Shown: piece by piece, positions 17,965-25,896 of the stretch
How positions within the stretch are numbered: the first letter of the stretch is position 1
Layout of the letters: the number at the start of each line of letters is the position of its first letter
Origin: Deinococcus sp. KNUC1210
GTDB taxonomy: Bacteria; Deinococcota; Deinococci; Deinococcales; Deinococcaceae
NCBI RefSeq assembly: GCF_022344005.1
Contig: NZ_CP092192.1
Location: 186,001-250,000 of the forward strand
DNA: 64,000 bases
Direction: 5' to 3'
Notes under the pieces: model-generated
Database searches by the model: none
Told to the model about the DNA's origin: nothing
The model's input: only the letters and a program-made list of their open reading frames with translations
Translations under genes and position numbers: made by a program

Positions 17965-18300
17965 ATGACCGATTCGCCTGCCGCTCGTGCCTACAAAAAC
18001 TTCACGCCACGTCTGGGTATCTACCGCATCACTCACCTTCCCAGCGGGCGTTCACTGATCGGCTGGAGTCTGCATCTGGAGGGCATTCTCAACCGCAGCC
18101 GGTTTCAGCTCGGTCTGGGTGGACATCCGAACAAGGCCATGCAGCGCGACTGGAACGCAGACGGTCAGGACGCCTTCCGCTTCGAGATTCTCGACGAACT
18201 GAAGCCATCGGTGCCCGGCGACGAACCCACGGAAGACCTGAAGGAACTGCTGGCCCTGTGGCAGCTTCAGCTCGCGCTGCCTCCAGAACAGCGGTACTGA
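17965..18300 (+). CDS. GIY-YIG nuclease family protein
   Basis: A 111-residue protein consisting almost wholly of a small GIY-YIG-like domain: GIYRITHLPSGRSLIGWS (20-37, with LIG in place of YIG), then LNRSRFQLGLGGHPNKAMQ and DAFRFEILDEL. The same architecture occurs in short stand-alone GIY-YIG proteins whose role is unknown. The altered YIG motif leaves catalysis uncertain. The ATG at 17965 has AAAGGA about 8 nt upstream. It has its own regulated-looking promoter and is convergent with a response regulator gene. Confidence 0.82.
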   Translation: MTDSPAARAYKNFTPRLGIYRITHLPSGRSLIGWSLHLEGILNRSRFQLGLGGHPNKAMQRDWNADGQDAFRFEILDELKPSVPGDEPTEDLKELLALWQLQLALPPEQRY

Positions 18301-18344
18301 CAGGCTGGGCTTTCTACGCTGCCACCAGCGGAAAGCCCAGCCTG
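18301..18344. terminator. Bidirectional hairpin terminator
   Basis: CAGGCTGGGCTTTC (18301-18314) pairs perfectly with GAAAGCCCAGCCTG (18331-18344). It lies between the convergent GIY-YIG and response regulator genes, directly after the first stop. Confidence 0.75.
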
Positions 18345-18367
18345 AATGCACTGCGTTCGTCTGTGCG

Positions 18368-18820
18368 TCAGGGTGTGAGCTGCTCGACTGTCGGCAGCCG
18401 GAGCGTCCCGCGCCAGTAGCTCTCGATGGTCGTCAGAAGCTGGTGGTATTCGTCGTAGGTACCGGGCTTGACCACGTACCCGCTGGCATGATCGTGATAG
18501 GCACGCTGCACGTCGTCGGGGCTATCTGAGGTGGTCAGGACCAGCACCGGAATCGAGCGCAGATCGTCGCGGGTTTTGGCCTCGCGCAGAAACTCGATGC
18601 CGTTCATAACCGGCATGTTCAGGTCAAGTACGATCAGGTGAGGGCGCAGGGCCCGGCTTCCGCCTGCCCGGTGAGACAACAGATCGAGGGCCTGCTGGCC
18701 GTTCTCGACTCTGTGCAGCGTAATGTCTGGAGAAATTTCACTCAGCAGTTCTTCGAACAGCGCTGCATCGGCGAATTCGTCTTCGACCAACAAGATGACA
18801 AACGGGCGATTAGCAGCCAT
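18368..18820 (-). CDS. Single-domain response regulator (CheY/Rcp1-like)
   Basis: A 150-residue receiver domain without an output domain. Acidic pocket residues E13/D14, phospho-acceptor D66 (LIVLDLNMP), T96 (LVLTTS) and K118 (VVKPG) are all present. The FADAALFEELL start and the extended beta3-alpha3 loop resemble the Rcp1 group that works with PAS or phytochrome histidine kinases. The gene is divergent from a PAS histidine kinase 134 bp away, its likely partner (inference from position). Confidence 0.92.
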   Translation of the reverse strand: MAANRPFVILLVEDEFADAALFEELLSEISPDITLHRVENGQQALDLLSHRAGGSRALRPHLIVLDLNMPVMNGIEFLREAKTRDDLRSIPVLVLTTSDSPDDVQRAYHDHASGYVVKPGTYDEYHQLLTTIESYWRGTLRLPTVEQLTP

Positions 18821-18954
18821 CGTACCTTTCCATAACTGAATTCAGAATATCACGGTACAGGAATGACCTCTTCATCCATATTTGATAAAAGGCGCTGCCA
18901 CGCGGGGTTTTTGCGGGTAAGATTCTCAATCTGCGTTCATGATGGGCTTCTCAG

Positions 18955-20232
18955 ATGGTAGCGTTGGGTATGCCCCGTCATCTGGTATCTCCAGAGCGCT
19001 TTGCCCTGGCAGCCTATGACGCTCTGTCGGCCAATATCGCCATTCTGAACGATCAGAGCATCATTGTGGCTGTCAACCGCGCCTGGGACGACTTCGCACA
19101 GGAGTTCGCAGGTGCTGGCCCCACGGCCAACAATGGCCTGGGAAGCAACTATCTGGCAATCAGCGAGGCGACGACCGGAGATGACCGGCCCTATGCACTG
19201 GAGACGGCGGCGGGCATCCGTGATCTGCTGGCGGGCACGCGCAAGGTCGCGGAGATCGAATACCCGTGTAAGGTCGCCAACGAACAGCGGTACTACATGG
19301 CCCGCGTGACCGCGTTCGATCAGGACGGCGAGCGCTTCGTGGTGGTGGCGCACGAGGACATCACGCGCCGCAAACGTGCAGAGCTGGCGCTGGAAAGCCT
19401 GAACCGCGAGCTGGAAGAGCGGATCGAGGCCCGTACCCGTGAACTGGAAGAGGCCGGACGGGTGGCGGAGCGGCATAATGCCGAACTGGAAGAAAGCAAC
19501 CGCAACCTGTCGCAGTTCGCGTCGGTGGCGGCGCACGATCTTCAGGAACCGCTGCGCCTGATCGGAGCCTACGCCGACCTGTTGCGTCACCGGTCCTTCG
19601 ACAGGCTGGACACCCGCAGCCAGACGCATCTGGGGCATCTGCTCGATCAGGTGGGGCGTGCCCGTCAGCTGGTGCGCGACGTGCTCACGCTGTCGCGGGT
19701 GGCCCTGCGGCCCACGCTTCAGCCGGTCAATCTGCGGGCGCTCTGGGAGGCATGTATCGCCACGTTTCCCTGGCCCGACGACACCCGTCTGGAGTGCGCC
19801 GACCTGCCGCCGGTGCTGGGCGACGTGGCGCAGCTGCGGCAGCTCCTGCTGAACCTGCTCGGCAACGCCCTCAAGTTTCGTTCGGCGCGGCCACTGGAAC
19901 TGTCGCTGCGGGTCGAATCCCAGGGGCCGCAGCTTCACTTTCAGCTGACCGACAACGGCATCGGCATCGCCCCGCAGCACCACGAGAAAGTCTTCGTGAT
20001 GTTCCAGCGCCTGCACAGCCGCACACCTTCCGGCCTGGGCAGCAGCGAAGCCCCGACCGGGGGCAACGGCGTAGGTCTGGCGGTGTGCAAAATGGTGGTC
20101 GAGCGCCACGGGGGACGGCTGTGGCTGACCTCTGCGGAAGGGCAGGGCACGACTTTTCATTTCACCCTTCCGGCAGCGCCTCCTGTGAATGACGAGACCG
20201 CTGTGCAGCAGAGCGCCCCCGTTTCCGACTGA
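18955..20232 (+). CDS. PAS-domain sensor histidine kinase
   Basis: A 425-residue kinase without membrane helices, so cytoplasmic. Domains: PAS (about 15-135), coiled coil (about 138-180; ELEERIEARTRELEEAGRV), HisKA with phospho-His H194 (ASVAAHDLQEPLRL), and a HATPase domain with N box (LLLNLLGNALKF), G1 (DNGIGIAP) and G2 (GNGVGLAVCKMVV). The HisKA type is that of bacteriophytochrome-like kinases. The stimulus is unknown. Start taken at the ATG at 18955; no strong ribosome binding site. It probably phosphorylates the divergent single-domain regulator. Confidence 0.92.
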   Translation: MVALGMPRHLVSPERFALAAYDALSANIAILNDQSIIVAVNRAWDDFAQEFAGAGPTANNGLGSNYLAISEATTGDDRPYALETAAGIRDLLAGTRKVAEIEYPCKVANEQRYYMARVTAFDQDGERFVVVAHEDITRRKRAELALESLNRELEERIEARTRELEEAGRVAERHNAELEESNRNLSQFASVAAHDLQEPLRLIGAYADLLRHRSFDRLDTRSQTHLGHLLDQVGRARQLVRDVLTLSRVALRPTLQPVNLRALWEACIATFPWPDDTRLECADLPPVLGDVAQLRQLLLNLLGNALKFRSARPLELSLRVESQGPQLHFQLTDNGIGIAPQHHEKVFVMFQRLHSRTPSGLGSSEAPTGGNGVGLAVCKMVVERHGGRLWLTSAEGQGTTFHFTLPAAPPVNDETAVQQSAPVSD

Positions 20233-20291
20233 GGGAGGAGCCCGCCTGCGGTCGCCTGAACGTCTGGCCCGCGACGCCGAACCCTGCGGCT

Positions 20292-20297
20292 TATGCT
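20292..20297 (+). promoter_or_regulatory. -10 box (TATGCT) of crcB
   Basis: TATGCT lies 7 nt ahead of the ATG at 20305, the leaderless arrangement seen repeatedly in this window. Confidence 0.4.
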
Positions 20298-20304
20298 GTC
20301 AGGT

Positions 20305-20693
20305 ATGCCGATCTGGATTGGAATTGCCCTGGGGGCGCACTGGGAGCGCTGGCCCGCTCCGCGCTGAGCACACTGATTCAGGGTCGTCTGAGCGGGGGAC
20401 ACTGGGCGGGATTTCCGCTGGGAACGCTGCTGATCAACGTGCTGGGCAGTTTTCTGCTGGGCCTGATCATCGCGCTGAACCTGCGCGGCCTGCTGAGTGC
20501 GCCGCTGCGTCTGGCGCTGGGCACCGGCTTCGTCGGAGCGTTTACCACCTTCAGCACCTTCGAGTGGGAGAGCAGCGCTCTGCTGCGGGGCGGCGAGGGA
20601 CTGCGGGCGGGGCTGTACATCTTCGGAAATCTGCTGGCAGGGTACGCGGCTGTGCTGCTGGGGCGCTGGCTGGGCGAACGCTTCGCCTCCTGA
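20305..20693 (+). pseudogene. crcB: Fluoride channel CrcB/Fluc, frameshifted
   Basis: From the ATG at 20305 the frame reads MPIWIGIALG and then breaks at a run of five G (20331-20335). With one more G it continues as GALGALARSALST, and then through NVLGSFLLGLI and the signature GAFTTFSTFEWE to the stop at 20691. About 129 residues and four membrane helices would result, the normal size of a Fluc subunit. Such channels export fluoride as dual-topology dimers. No fluoride riboswitch is evident upstream. The single-base loss at a homopolymer may be a sequencing error. Confidence 0.82.
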
Positions 20694-20717
20694 ATCTGCT
20701 GCCAGCCACCCATGAAG

Positions 20718-20723
20718 TAGGCT
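20718..20723 (+). promoter_or_regulatory. -10 box (TAGGCT) of the DHA2 exporter gene
   Basis: TAGGCT ends exactly 6 nt before the ATG at 20730; no ribosome binding site fits between them. Confidence 0.5.
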
Positions 20724-20729
20724 GATTTC

Positions 20730-22283
20730 ATGACCGCTTCCCCCACGCCCACCGCTTCCTGGACAGTTCCTCAGCGCTGGACGGTGGCCGCGACCGTCCT
20801 CGGTTCCAGCATGGCCTTCATCGACGGTTCCATCGTCAATGTGGCGCTCAATGCCATTCAGCAGAGCTTCGCGGCAGGCGTGGCGGGCAGTCAGTGGGTG
20901 GTCAATGCTTACACCCTGATGCTGGCTGCCCTGATTCTGACCGGAGGCGCACTGGGCGACGTGTATGGCCGCCGCCTGGTCTTCGGCGTGGGTGTGGGTA
21001 TCTTCGCGCTCGCCTCGGTGGCGTGTGGACTGGCTCCGAGCCTGCTGGTGCTGACCGGAGCGCGTGTGATTCAGGGCATCGGTGGTGCGCTGCTGATCCC
21101 CGGCAGTCTGGCGATGATCGGCGCGGTTTTCGACGATGCAGGCCGGGGCCGGGCTGTGGGCCTGTGGTCGGCGGCGACCTCGGCCACAAATCTGCTGGGG
21201 CCGGTGCTGGGCGGCGTACTGGTGCAGCAGCTGTCGTGGCGCTGGGCTTTTTTCATCAATGTGCCGCTGGCGCTGGGGGTGCTGTGGTGCCTGCGCGGCG
21301 TGCCGGAAACGCGCAGCAGCGGAGCAAATCGCCCCGATCTGATCGGTTCGGTGCTGGCGACGCTGGGCCTGGGACTGCTGACCTACGCCCTGATTCAGGC
21401 AGGCGAGAGCCGGGGAACTGGCCTGCTCGCGTCTCCCGGCGTGCTGGGCGGTGCCGGAGCGCTGCTGCTGGCGGGCTTTGTCGCCTGGGAGCGCTTTTCG
21501 CCTGCCCCGATGCTGCCGCTTGCCCTGTTTCGCCGCCGCGCATTTTCGGGGACCAATCTGCTGACGCTGCTGCTGTACGCCGCCCTGGGCGCACTCACCT
21601 TCTTCCTGCCACTGAATCTGATTGGCGTGCAGGGCTATACCCCGGCAGAGGCAGGCGCGGCGCTCGTGCCACTGGCCCTGCTGCTGACGCTGCTGTCACG
21701 CGTTGCGGGCAGTTTTGCAGGCCGCCTGGGTGCCCGCCTGCCGCTGACCGCCGGGCCGCTGATCTGCGCGGTGGCGTTTGCCCTGTTTGCCCGCCCCGGT
21801 CTGGGCGGCAGCTACTGGACGACCTATTTTCCGGCCATCGTGGTGCTGGGACTGGGACTCTCGGTCACGGTCGCACCGCTGGTCAGCGCGGTTCTGGGCA
21901 GTGTGGCCGACAGGTGGCAGGGCACGGCGTCGGGTGTGAACAACGCCGTGTCGCGCACCGGGGGACTGCTGGCGGTGGCTGCACTCGGCCTGATCATGCT
22001 GGGCAGCTTTCGCGGTGAACTGGAGACCCGCCTTCAGGCCCGCACCCTGCCGCCCGCGCTGGTCGGCACCATGATGGCCCAGGCCGACCGACTGGCGCAG
22101 GTGCAGCCGCCGTCCACCCTGTCTGCTGCACAGGTCAGAGCGCTGCGGCAGGACGTGCAGCAGGCGTTTATCGGCGGATTCCGGCAGGTCAGCTGGTGGT
22201 GTGCCGCGCTGAGCGTGCTGGCTGGTGTCGTGGGGTTCTTCTCGTTCAGTGGCAGCGGAAAGCAGCAGGAAGAACAGGCCTAG
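20730..22283 (+). CDS. MFS drug exporter, DHA2 family (14 TM)
   Basis: A 517-residue transporter with about 14 membrane helices. DHA2 signatures: FIDGSIVNVALNAIQ in helix 1, GALGDVYGRRLVFGVG (motif A), VIQGIGGALLIPGSLAMI and the motif C-like GPVLGGVLVQQLSWRWAFFINVP. EmrB/QacA relatives export drugs, dyes or disinfectants with proton antiport. Its stop overlaps the convergent TetR stop by 4 bp. A TetR repressor next door suggests inducible efflux. Confidence 0.92.
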   Translation: MTASPTPTASWTVPQRWTVAATVLGSSMAFIDGSIVNVALNAIQQSFAAGVAGSQWVVNAYTLMLAALILTGGALGDVYGRRLVFGVGVGIFALASVACGLAPSLLVLTGARVIQGIGGALLIPGSLAMIGAVFDDAGRGRAVGLWSAATSATNLLGPVLGGVLVQQLSWRWAFFINVPLALGVLWCLRGVPETRSSGANRPDLIGSVLATLGLGLLTYALIQAGESRGTGLLASPGVLGGAGALLLAGFVAWERFSPAPMLPLALFRRRAFSGTNLLTLLLYAALGALTFFLPLNLIGVQGYTPAEAGAALVPLALLLTLLSRVAGSFAGRLGARLPLTAGPLICAVAFALFARPGLGGSYWTTYFPAIVVLGLGLSVTVAPLVSAVLGSVADRWQGTASGVNNAVSRTGGLLAVAALGLIMLGSFRGELETRLQARTLPPALVGTMMAQADRLAQVQPPSTLSAAQVRALRQDVQQAFIGGFRQVSWWCAALSVLAGVVGFFSFSGSGKQQEEQA

Positions 22284-22939
22284 GGGCTCTCTCCCTGCTG
22301 CCGCAATCCCTCGTACAGCGCTCCCAGGCTGTCCTGAAGCGCGGTGCTCAGCTCGACATGCAGCAGTGCCAGCCCGCTTCCTTCCAGCGCTTCACGCACC
22401 GCTGGGGCGGGTTCGCTCATCGGCTGGAGGCCCGCGATCAGGGCCTGGGTATAGGTCAGCAGCCGCACGCCGCCCCCTTCCGGCAGGCCCGGCAGCGCCC
22501 GTTCCAGCAGTGGCGTGATCGCTTCCAGCCGCCCGGCCAGCCAGCGTTTGTGTGCCAGCGCACGCGCCGCGCTGATGTTGTGTTCCAGCAGGCCTGCCAG
22601 CAGCGGCATCAGGCGCAGCAGTTCGGGCGCGTCTGTGGCGAGCTCGGTGAACAGCGCGGCCAGACTGCGCGGCGTATGGGTGCCGCCTAGCCGCAGATGT
22701 TCTTCGAGCCTGTCGAGCCACTCGCCCAGCAGCACCTCGTACAGCTCCAGAAACAGCGCTTCCTTGCTGGCGAAGTAGGCGAACAGCGCGGGCTTGGTCA
22801 GGCCGACCCGCCCGGCAAGCTGCGTAAGCGTCAGGTCTGGATAGCGCGTGGTCGCGAGCAGCACGCGGGCTTCGGAGAGAATCTGTACTCGGCGCGTGGC
22901 TTTGGCCTCGTCGGAACGGGCACGCACTTGAATAACCAT
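22280..22939 (-). CDS. TetR family transcriptional regulator
   Basis: A 219-residue repressor. The N-terminal HTH (ILSEARVLLATTRYPDLTLTQLAGRVGLTKPALFAYFASKEALF, split here: DLTLTQLAGRVGLTKPALFA then YFASKEALFLELY) is of the TetR_N type. The helical C-terminal domain is a ligand/dimer domain. It is divergent from an SDR gene and convergent with a DHA2 exporter. GTCAAT sites in the shared promoter region suggest that it represses itself and the SDR gene. The ATG follows TATAAT by 6 nt, so the mRNA is probably leaderless. Confidence 0.92.
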   Translation of the reverse strand: MVIQVRARSDEAKATRRVQILSEARVLLATTRYPDLTLTQLAGRVGLTKPALFAYFASKEALFLELYEVLLGEWLDRLEEHLRLGGTHTPRSLAALFTELATDAPELLRLMPLLAGLLEHNISAARALAHKRWLAGRLEAITPLLERALPGLPEGGGVRLLTYTQALIAGLQPMSEPAPAVREALEGSGLALLHVELSTALQDSLGALYEGLRQQGESP

Positions 22940-22941
22940 AA

Positions 22942-22951
22942 GTCAATTATA
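22942..22951 (-). promoter_or_regulatory. Leaderless promoter of tetR with overlapping operator half-site
   Basis: On the minus strand a consensus TATAAT (22951-22946) lies 6 nt before the ATG at 22939. The half-site GTCAAT (22942-22947, plus strand) overlaps it and matches the arms of the palindrome at 23018-23036. Confidence 0.6.
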
Positions 22952-22999
22952 CCGCGTCGATAGGGGAAACGTCTGATTGCCTCTCCCATGTTAAGCAGC

Positions 23000-23036
23000 T
23001 TGACAAACTAACCGACGGTCAATAAAGTTAATTGAC
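23000..23036 (+). promoter_or_regulatory. SDR promoter with TetR-type operator
   Basis: TTGACA (23000-23005) and TAAAGT (23023-23028) are spaced by 17 nt. The palindrome GTCAAT-N7-ATTGAC (23018-23036) covers the -10. The repressor would therefore block the SDR promoter. Confidence 0.6.
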
Positions 23037-23113
23037 TGCGGGTTACTCAGCCGAGGTGGGTCGCACGATCCGTCCTGCTGTCCCGATACCGTTCATCCAG
23101 TCAAGGAGTCGTC

Positions 23114-23956
23114 ATGTCTGTTTCTGCCCAGCCCACGCCGTCCCAGCCGCAGCCCGCCCACCGTCCCACCGCCCTGATCACCGGGGCCAGCGGCGGCATC
23201 GGGGAGAGTTTTGCCCGCCTGCTCGCGGCCCGCCGCATCGATCTCGTGCTGGTGGCACGCACCGCCAGCAAACTCGAAGCGCTGGCACAGGAACTTTCGG
23301 CGGCGCACGGAGTTCAGGCCGTGGTCATCGCGCAGGATCTGACGCACCCGGACGCGGCGCAGAACATCGAAACGCGTGTGCAGCAGCTCGGCCTGAACAT
23401 CGATTTTCTGATCAACAATGCGGGCTTCGCGTCATACGGCGAGTTTCGTACCCTGCCGCTGCGCCACGAACTCGACATGATTCAGGTCAATATCGCCGCC
23501 CTCACCGAGCTGACACACCGGTTTCTGCCGGGTATGGTCGAACGTCGCCGGGGCCGGGTGGTGAACGTGGCGAGTACGGCGGCGTTTCTGCCGGGGCCGC
23601 TGATGGCGGTCTACTACGCCAGCAAGGCCTACGTGCTCAGTTTTTCCGAGGCGCTGAATGAGGAAGTGCGTGGGTCGGGCGTGAATGTCACGGCGCTGTG
23701 TCCGGGTCCAGTCGCGACCGGCTTCCAGGACCGCGCTCAGATGCAGGACAGCAAGCTGCTGGACGCGGGAAACCCGATGCTGGCTCCTATGATGAGTGCC
23801 GACGAGGTGGCGCGGGAAGGCGTGGAAGCGATGCTGGCAGGACAGGCGGTGCGCGTGGTGGGCCGCATGAATAAGCTCCAGACCCTGACGCCGCGCTTCC
23901 TGCCCCGCAGCGTACTGCCGAGGCTGATCAAACAGCTCCAGTCACGGAAGCCTTAA
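23114..23956 (+). CDS. SDR family oxidoreductase
   Basis: A 280-residue classical SDR of the DltE/YqjQ-like group. TGASGGIGESFA (about 20-31) binds NAD(P), NNAGFASYGEF is near 97-107, and the catalytic Ser (NVASTA) and YYASK follow near 153-175. It reduces or oxidises an unknown carbonyl or alcohol. An AAGGAG ribosome binding site precedes the ATG (ending 8 nt before it). It is divergent from the TetR gene and its promoter carries the probable TetR operator. Confidence 0.92.
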   Translation: MSVSAQPTPSQPQPAHRPTALITGASGGIGESFARLLAARRIDLVLVARTASKLEALAQELSAAHGVQAVVIAQDLTHPDAAQNIETRVQQLGLNIDFLINNAGFASYGEFRTLPLRHELDMIQVNIAALTELTHRFLPGMVERRRGRVVNVASTAAFLPGPLMAVYYASKAYVLSFSEALNEEVRGSGVNVTALCPGPVATGFQDRAQMQDSKLLDAGNPMLAPMMSADEVAREGVEAMLAGQAVRVVGRMNKLQTLTPRFLPRSVLPRLIKQLQSRKP

Positions 23957-23962
23957 TTTTTT

Positions 23963-23999
23963 CCTCTCGGCGGCCTCGCTGGAACCAGCCGCCGAGAGG
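23963..23999 (+). terminator. Hairpin terminator of the SDR gene
   Basis: CCTCTCGGCGGC (23963-23974) pairs perfectly with GCCGCCGAGAGG (23988-23999), 7 nt after the stop. Confidence 0.7.
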
Positions 24000-24255
24000 T
24001 TGAACGAGCGTACCTGAACCCCTCCGGCTCTGCTTCAAGCGAGCCGGTTTTCTTCATTTCTCAACGATTTCCGACGCTTCAGAATCCCTTCATTTCACGG
24101 GGGGATCGGGTGGTATGCTCCTGACCTCAGCGAATGTCTTGCATTCTTATAGGCGCGTCTGGGAGGGAATTTTTGTGCTGGATAGGACACAGATTCGGCC
24201 CTTTTTGACCTTGGCTGATTTCACATGTTTTCCCATCGTGCCGGCAGGCTGTCTG

Positions 24256-24299
24256 GCGTTAACGGCCAGTTAACGCTTGGGGTTTCACACTCTTATCAT
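24256..24299 (+). promoter_or_regulatory. Palindromic operator and possible promoter
   Basis: A perfect inverted repeat GCGTTAAC-GGCCA-GTTAACGC spans 24256-24276. Its right arm supplies a possible -35 (TTAACG, 24270-24275), and TATCAT at 24294-24299 would be the -10 with an 18-nt spacer. This fits a repressor site over the -35 of a promoter serving the diguanylate cyclase gene. The rest of 24000-24255 shows nothing I recognise. Confidence 0.45.
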
Positions 24300-24408
24300 G
24301 CGAGAATTTGTTCGGCGACTGCTGGCCCCCGAACCCACCGCGTATCGCCCGACTGTCTTTCTCGGCAGCCGCGTGAGCGTCTCCGTGCACGCCAGCGACA
24401 GGGGTTGA
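24298..24408 (+). CDS. Possible small leader ORF (36 aa)
   Basis: The ATG at 24298 overlaps the TATCAT box and opens 36 codons (MREFVRRLLAPEPTAYRPTV start), ending 118 bp before the diguanylate cyclase ATG. Codon use is GC-rich at third positions. No ribosome binding site is possible. No family recognised; it may be chance. Confidence 0.2.
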   Translation: MREFVRRLLAPEPTAYRPTVFLGSRVSVSVHASDRG

Positions 24409-24526
24409 GATGACACCACGCGCCGTCAGTCACCGTGCTGTGAATCACCGTATAGCCACCCCTGACAGGGGTCAGGTACAGTCAGGACAGAAAGCGGAAC
24501 GCCGGAGCACTGTTCACGGGAGGGCC

Positions 24527-25761
24527 ATGGTTCAGGGTAAATCCGACACGCGTTCCTCTCGGCGAACGACCACCGACGACGATCTTGCCTTCTCCGATGT
24601 GCCGCTCGCCCAGGCCTGGACCTCGGTCAAGCGCACCACCTTCCTGATCATCGGGCCGCTGGGCATCCTGGCGTGTGGGCTGGCGCTGCTGGCCCAGTGG
24701 CACAGCATGGACGGCCTCGACCGCTACGCCCTGCCCGGCCTGTCGGTGGTGCTGTTCTTCCTGACCCTGCTGCTGGCCGTGCGCCGCATCAAGGTCGCCG
24801 TTGCCACGCTCACGGCCTTCCTCGCAACCACCGTGTATTTCCTGCTGGCGCTGAACCACCAGTTCGCGTGGTTCGTGCCCAAGTATCAGATGCTCAGCGA
24901 GAACACCTACTGGTTCTCTGTCCTCTACGCCACTGCCTTCATTGCCTTCCGCCACCATCACGCTTTCCGCGTGTGCATGCTGATTTTCGGAGCCTCGGTG
25001 GCGATCTCGGGCTATGAACTTCTGGTGCTTCAGGACCGGGGCGTTCTCAACAGCCGCATGGTTGGCAGCGTCGCACAGTTTCTGATTTCGTCGGGGCTGC
25101 TCGCTCTGGCGCAGTACGCAGTGGGACGGCTGCGACACCAGCTGGATCAGGTGAAGATGGCGGCCTACCTGGACGTGCTGACCGGTCTGCCCAACCGCCG
25201 CTACGCCCAGCAGCTCCTCGAACGCAGCATGGCCCAGCACCGTCCCTTCGCGCTGGTGATGCTCGACCTCGATCATTTCAAGGCGGTCAACGACACCTTC
25301 GGCCATCAGGCGGGCGATCTGGTGTTGCGCGAGACCAGCCGGATCATCAGCCGCCACCTCAGCGGGGCGCAGCAGATGGTGCGCTGGGGGGCGAGGAATT
25401 CGTGCTGATCCTGCCGGGGCTGAAAAAGCGTGAGGGCAAGGCGCTGGCCGAGACGGCGCGGGCGGACCTGAACGCGCATGTTTTCGATGAGGTGGGGCGG
25501 ATTTCAGCGAGCTTCGGGGTGGCGGAATATCTGGCGGGCGAGCGACTGGAAACACTGATGGCCCGCGCCGACGCAGCGCTGTATGCCGCCAAGCGCCAGG
25601 GCCGCAACGGCGTGCGCGTCGCCATGGACGACGGTCGCCTCACCCGCATGGACCTCGCCGCTCCCGCACTTCCCGAGCGCGACCCCTACGAAGCCGAACT
25701 GGATGAGGTACTTGCCCGCAGTGAGGCGGTCCTGGCCGGGGTCAGCCGTCAGACCGGCTGA
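24527..25761 (+). pseudogene. Membrane-bound diguanylate cyclase (GGDEF), frameshifted at the active site
   Basis: About 411 residues when repaired. Residues 40-205 contain six hydrophobic segments (e.g. FLIIGPLGILACGLALLAQ, VAVATLTAFLATTVYFLLAL). A GGDEF domain follows: YLDVLTGLPNRRYAQQLL, MLDLDHFKAVNDTFGHQAGD, then the frame breaks inside the signature. At 25386-25391 there are six G; seven would read RWGGEEFVLILPGL and continue to the stop at 25759. The active site is thus GGEEF, and no RxxD inhibitory site precedes it. GGGAGG upstream of 24527 fixes the start. It makes cyclic-di-GMP if the frameshift is only a sequencing error. Confidence 0.85.
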
Positions 25762-25784
25762 TGTTGGCGGCTGTGCAGATCGGT

Positions 25785-25831
25785 AGACGATGACGCGCCT
25801 CCCTGCTGCCTCTACGGGAGGGCTGTTGTCT
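25785..25831 (+). terminator. Imperfect hairpin after the GGDEF gene
   Basis: AGAC...CCTCCC pairs with GGGAGG...GTCT across 25785-25831. It lies 24 bp after the stop and before the BTAD regulator promoter. Confidence 0.4.
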
Positions 25832-25884
25832 GAAGGTCTGTCCTCTTTTGTGAGATCCTGCGACCGAACCGTTGGCGGGCGCGG

Positions 25885-25890
25885 CATACT
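25885..25890 (+). promoter_or_regulatory. -10 box (CATACT) of the BTAD regulator
   Basis: CATACT ends 6 nt before the GTG at 25897, matching the leaderless spacing seen elsewhere in the window. Confidence 0.45.
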
Positions 25891-25896
25891 GAGCCC

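Noticed and set aside
20250..20304. Possible fluoride riboswitch ahead of crcB
   Set aside because: The leader is too short and shows none of the conserved pseudoknot sequence; the ATG follows a -10 box by 7 nt.
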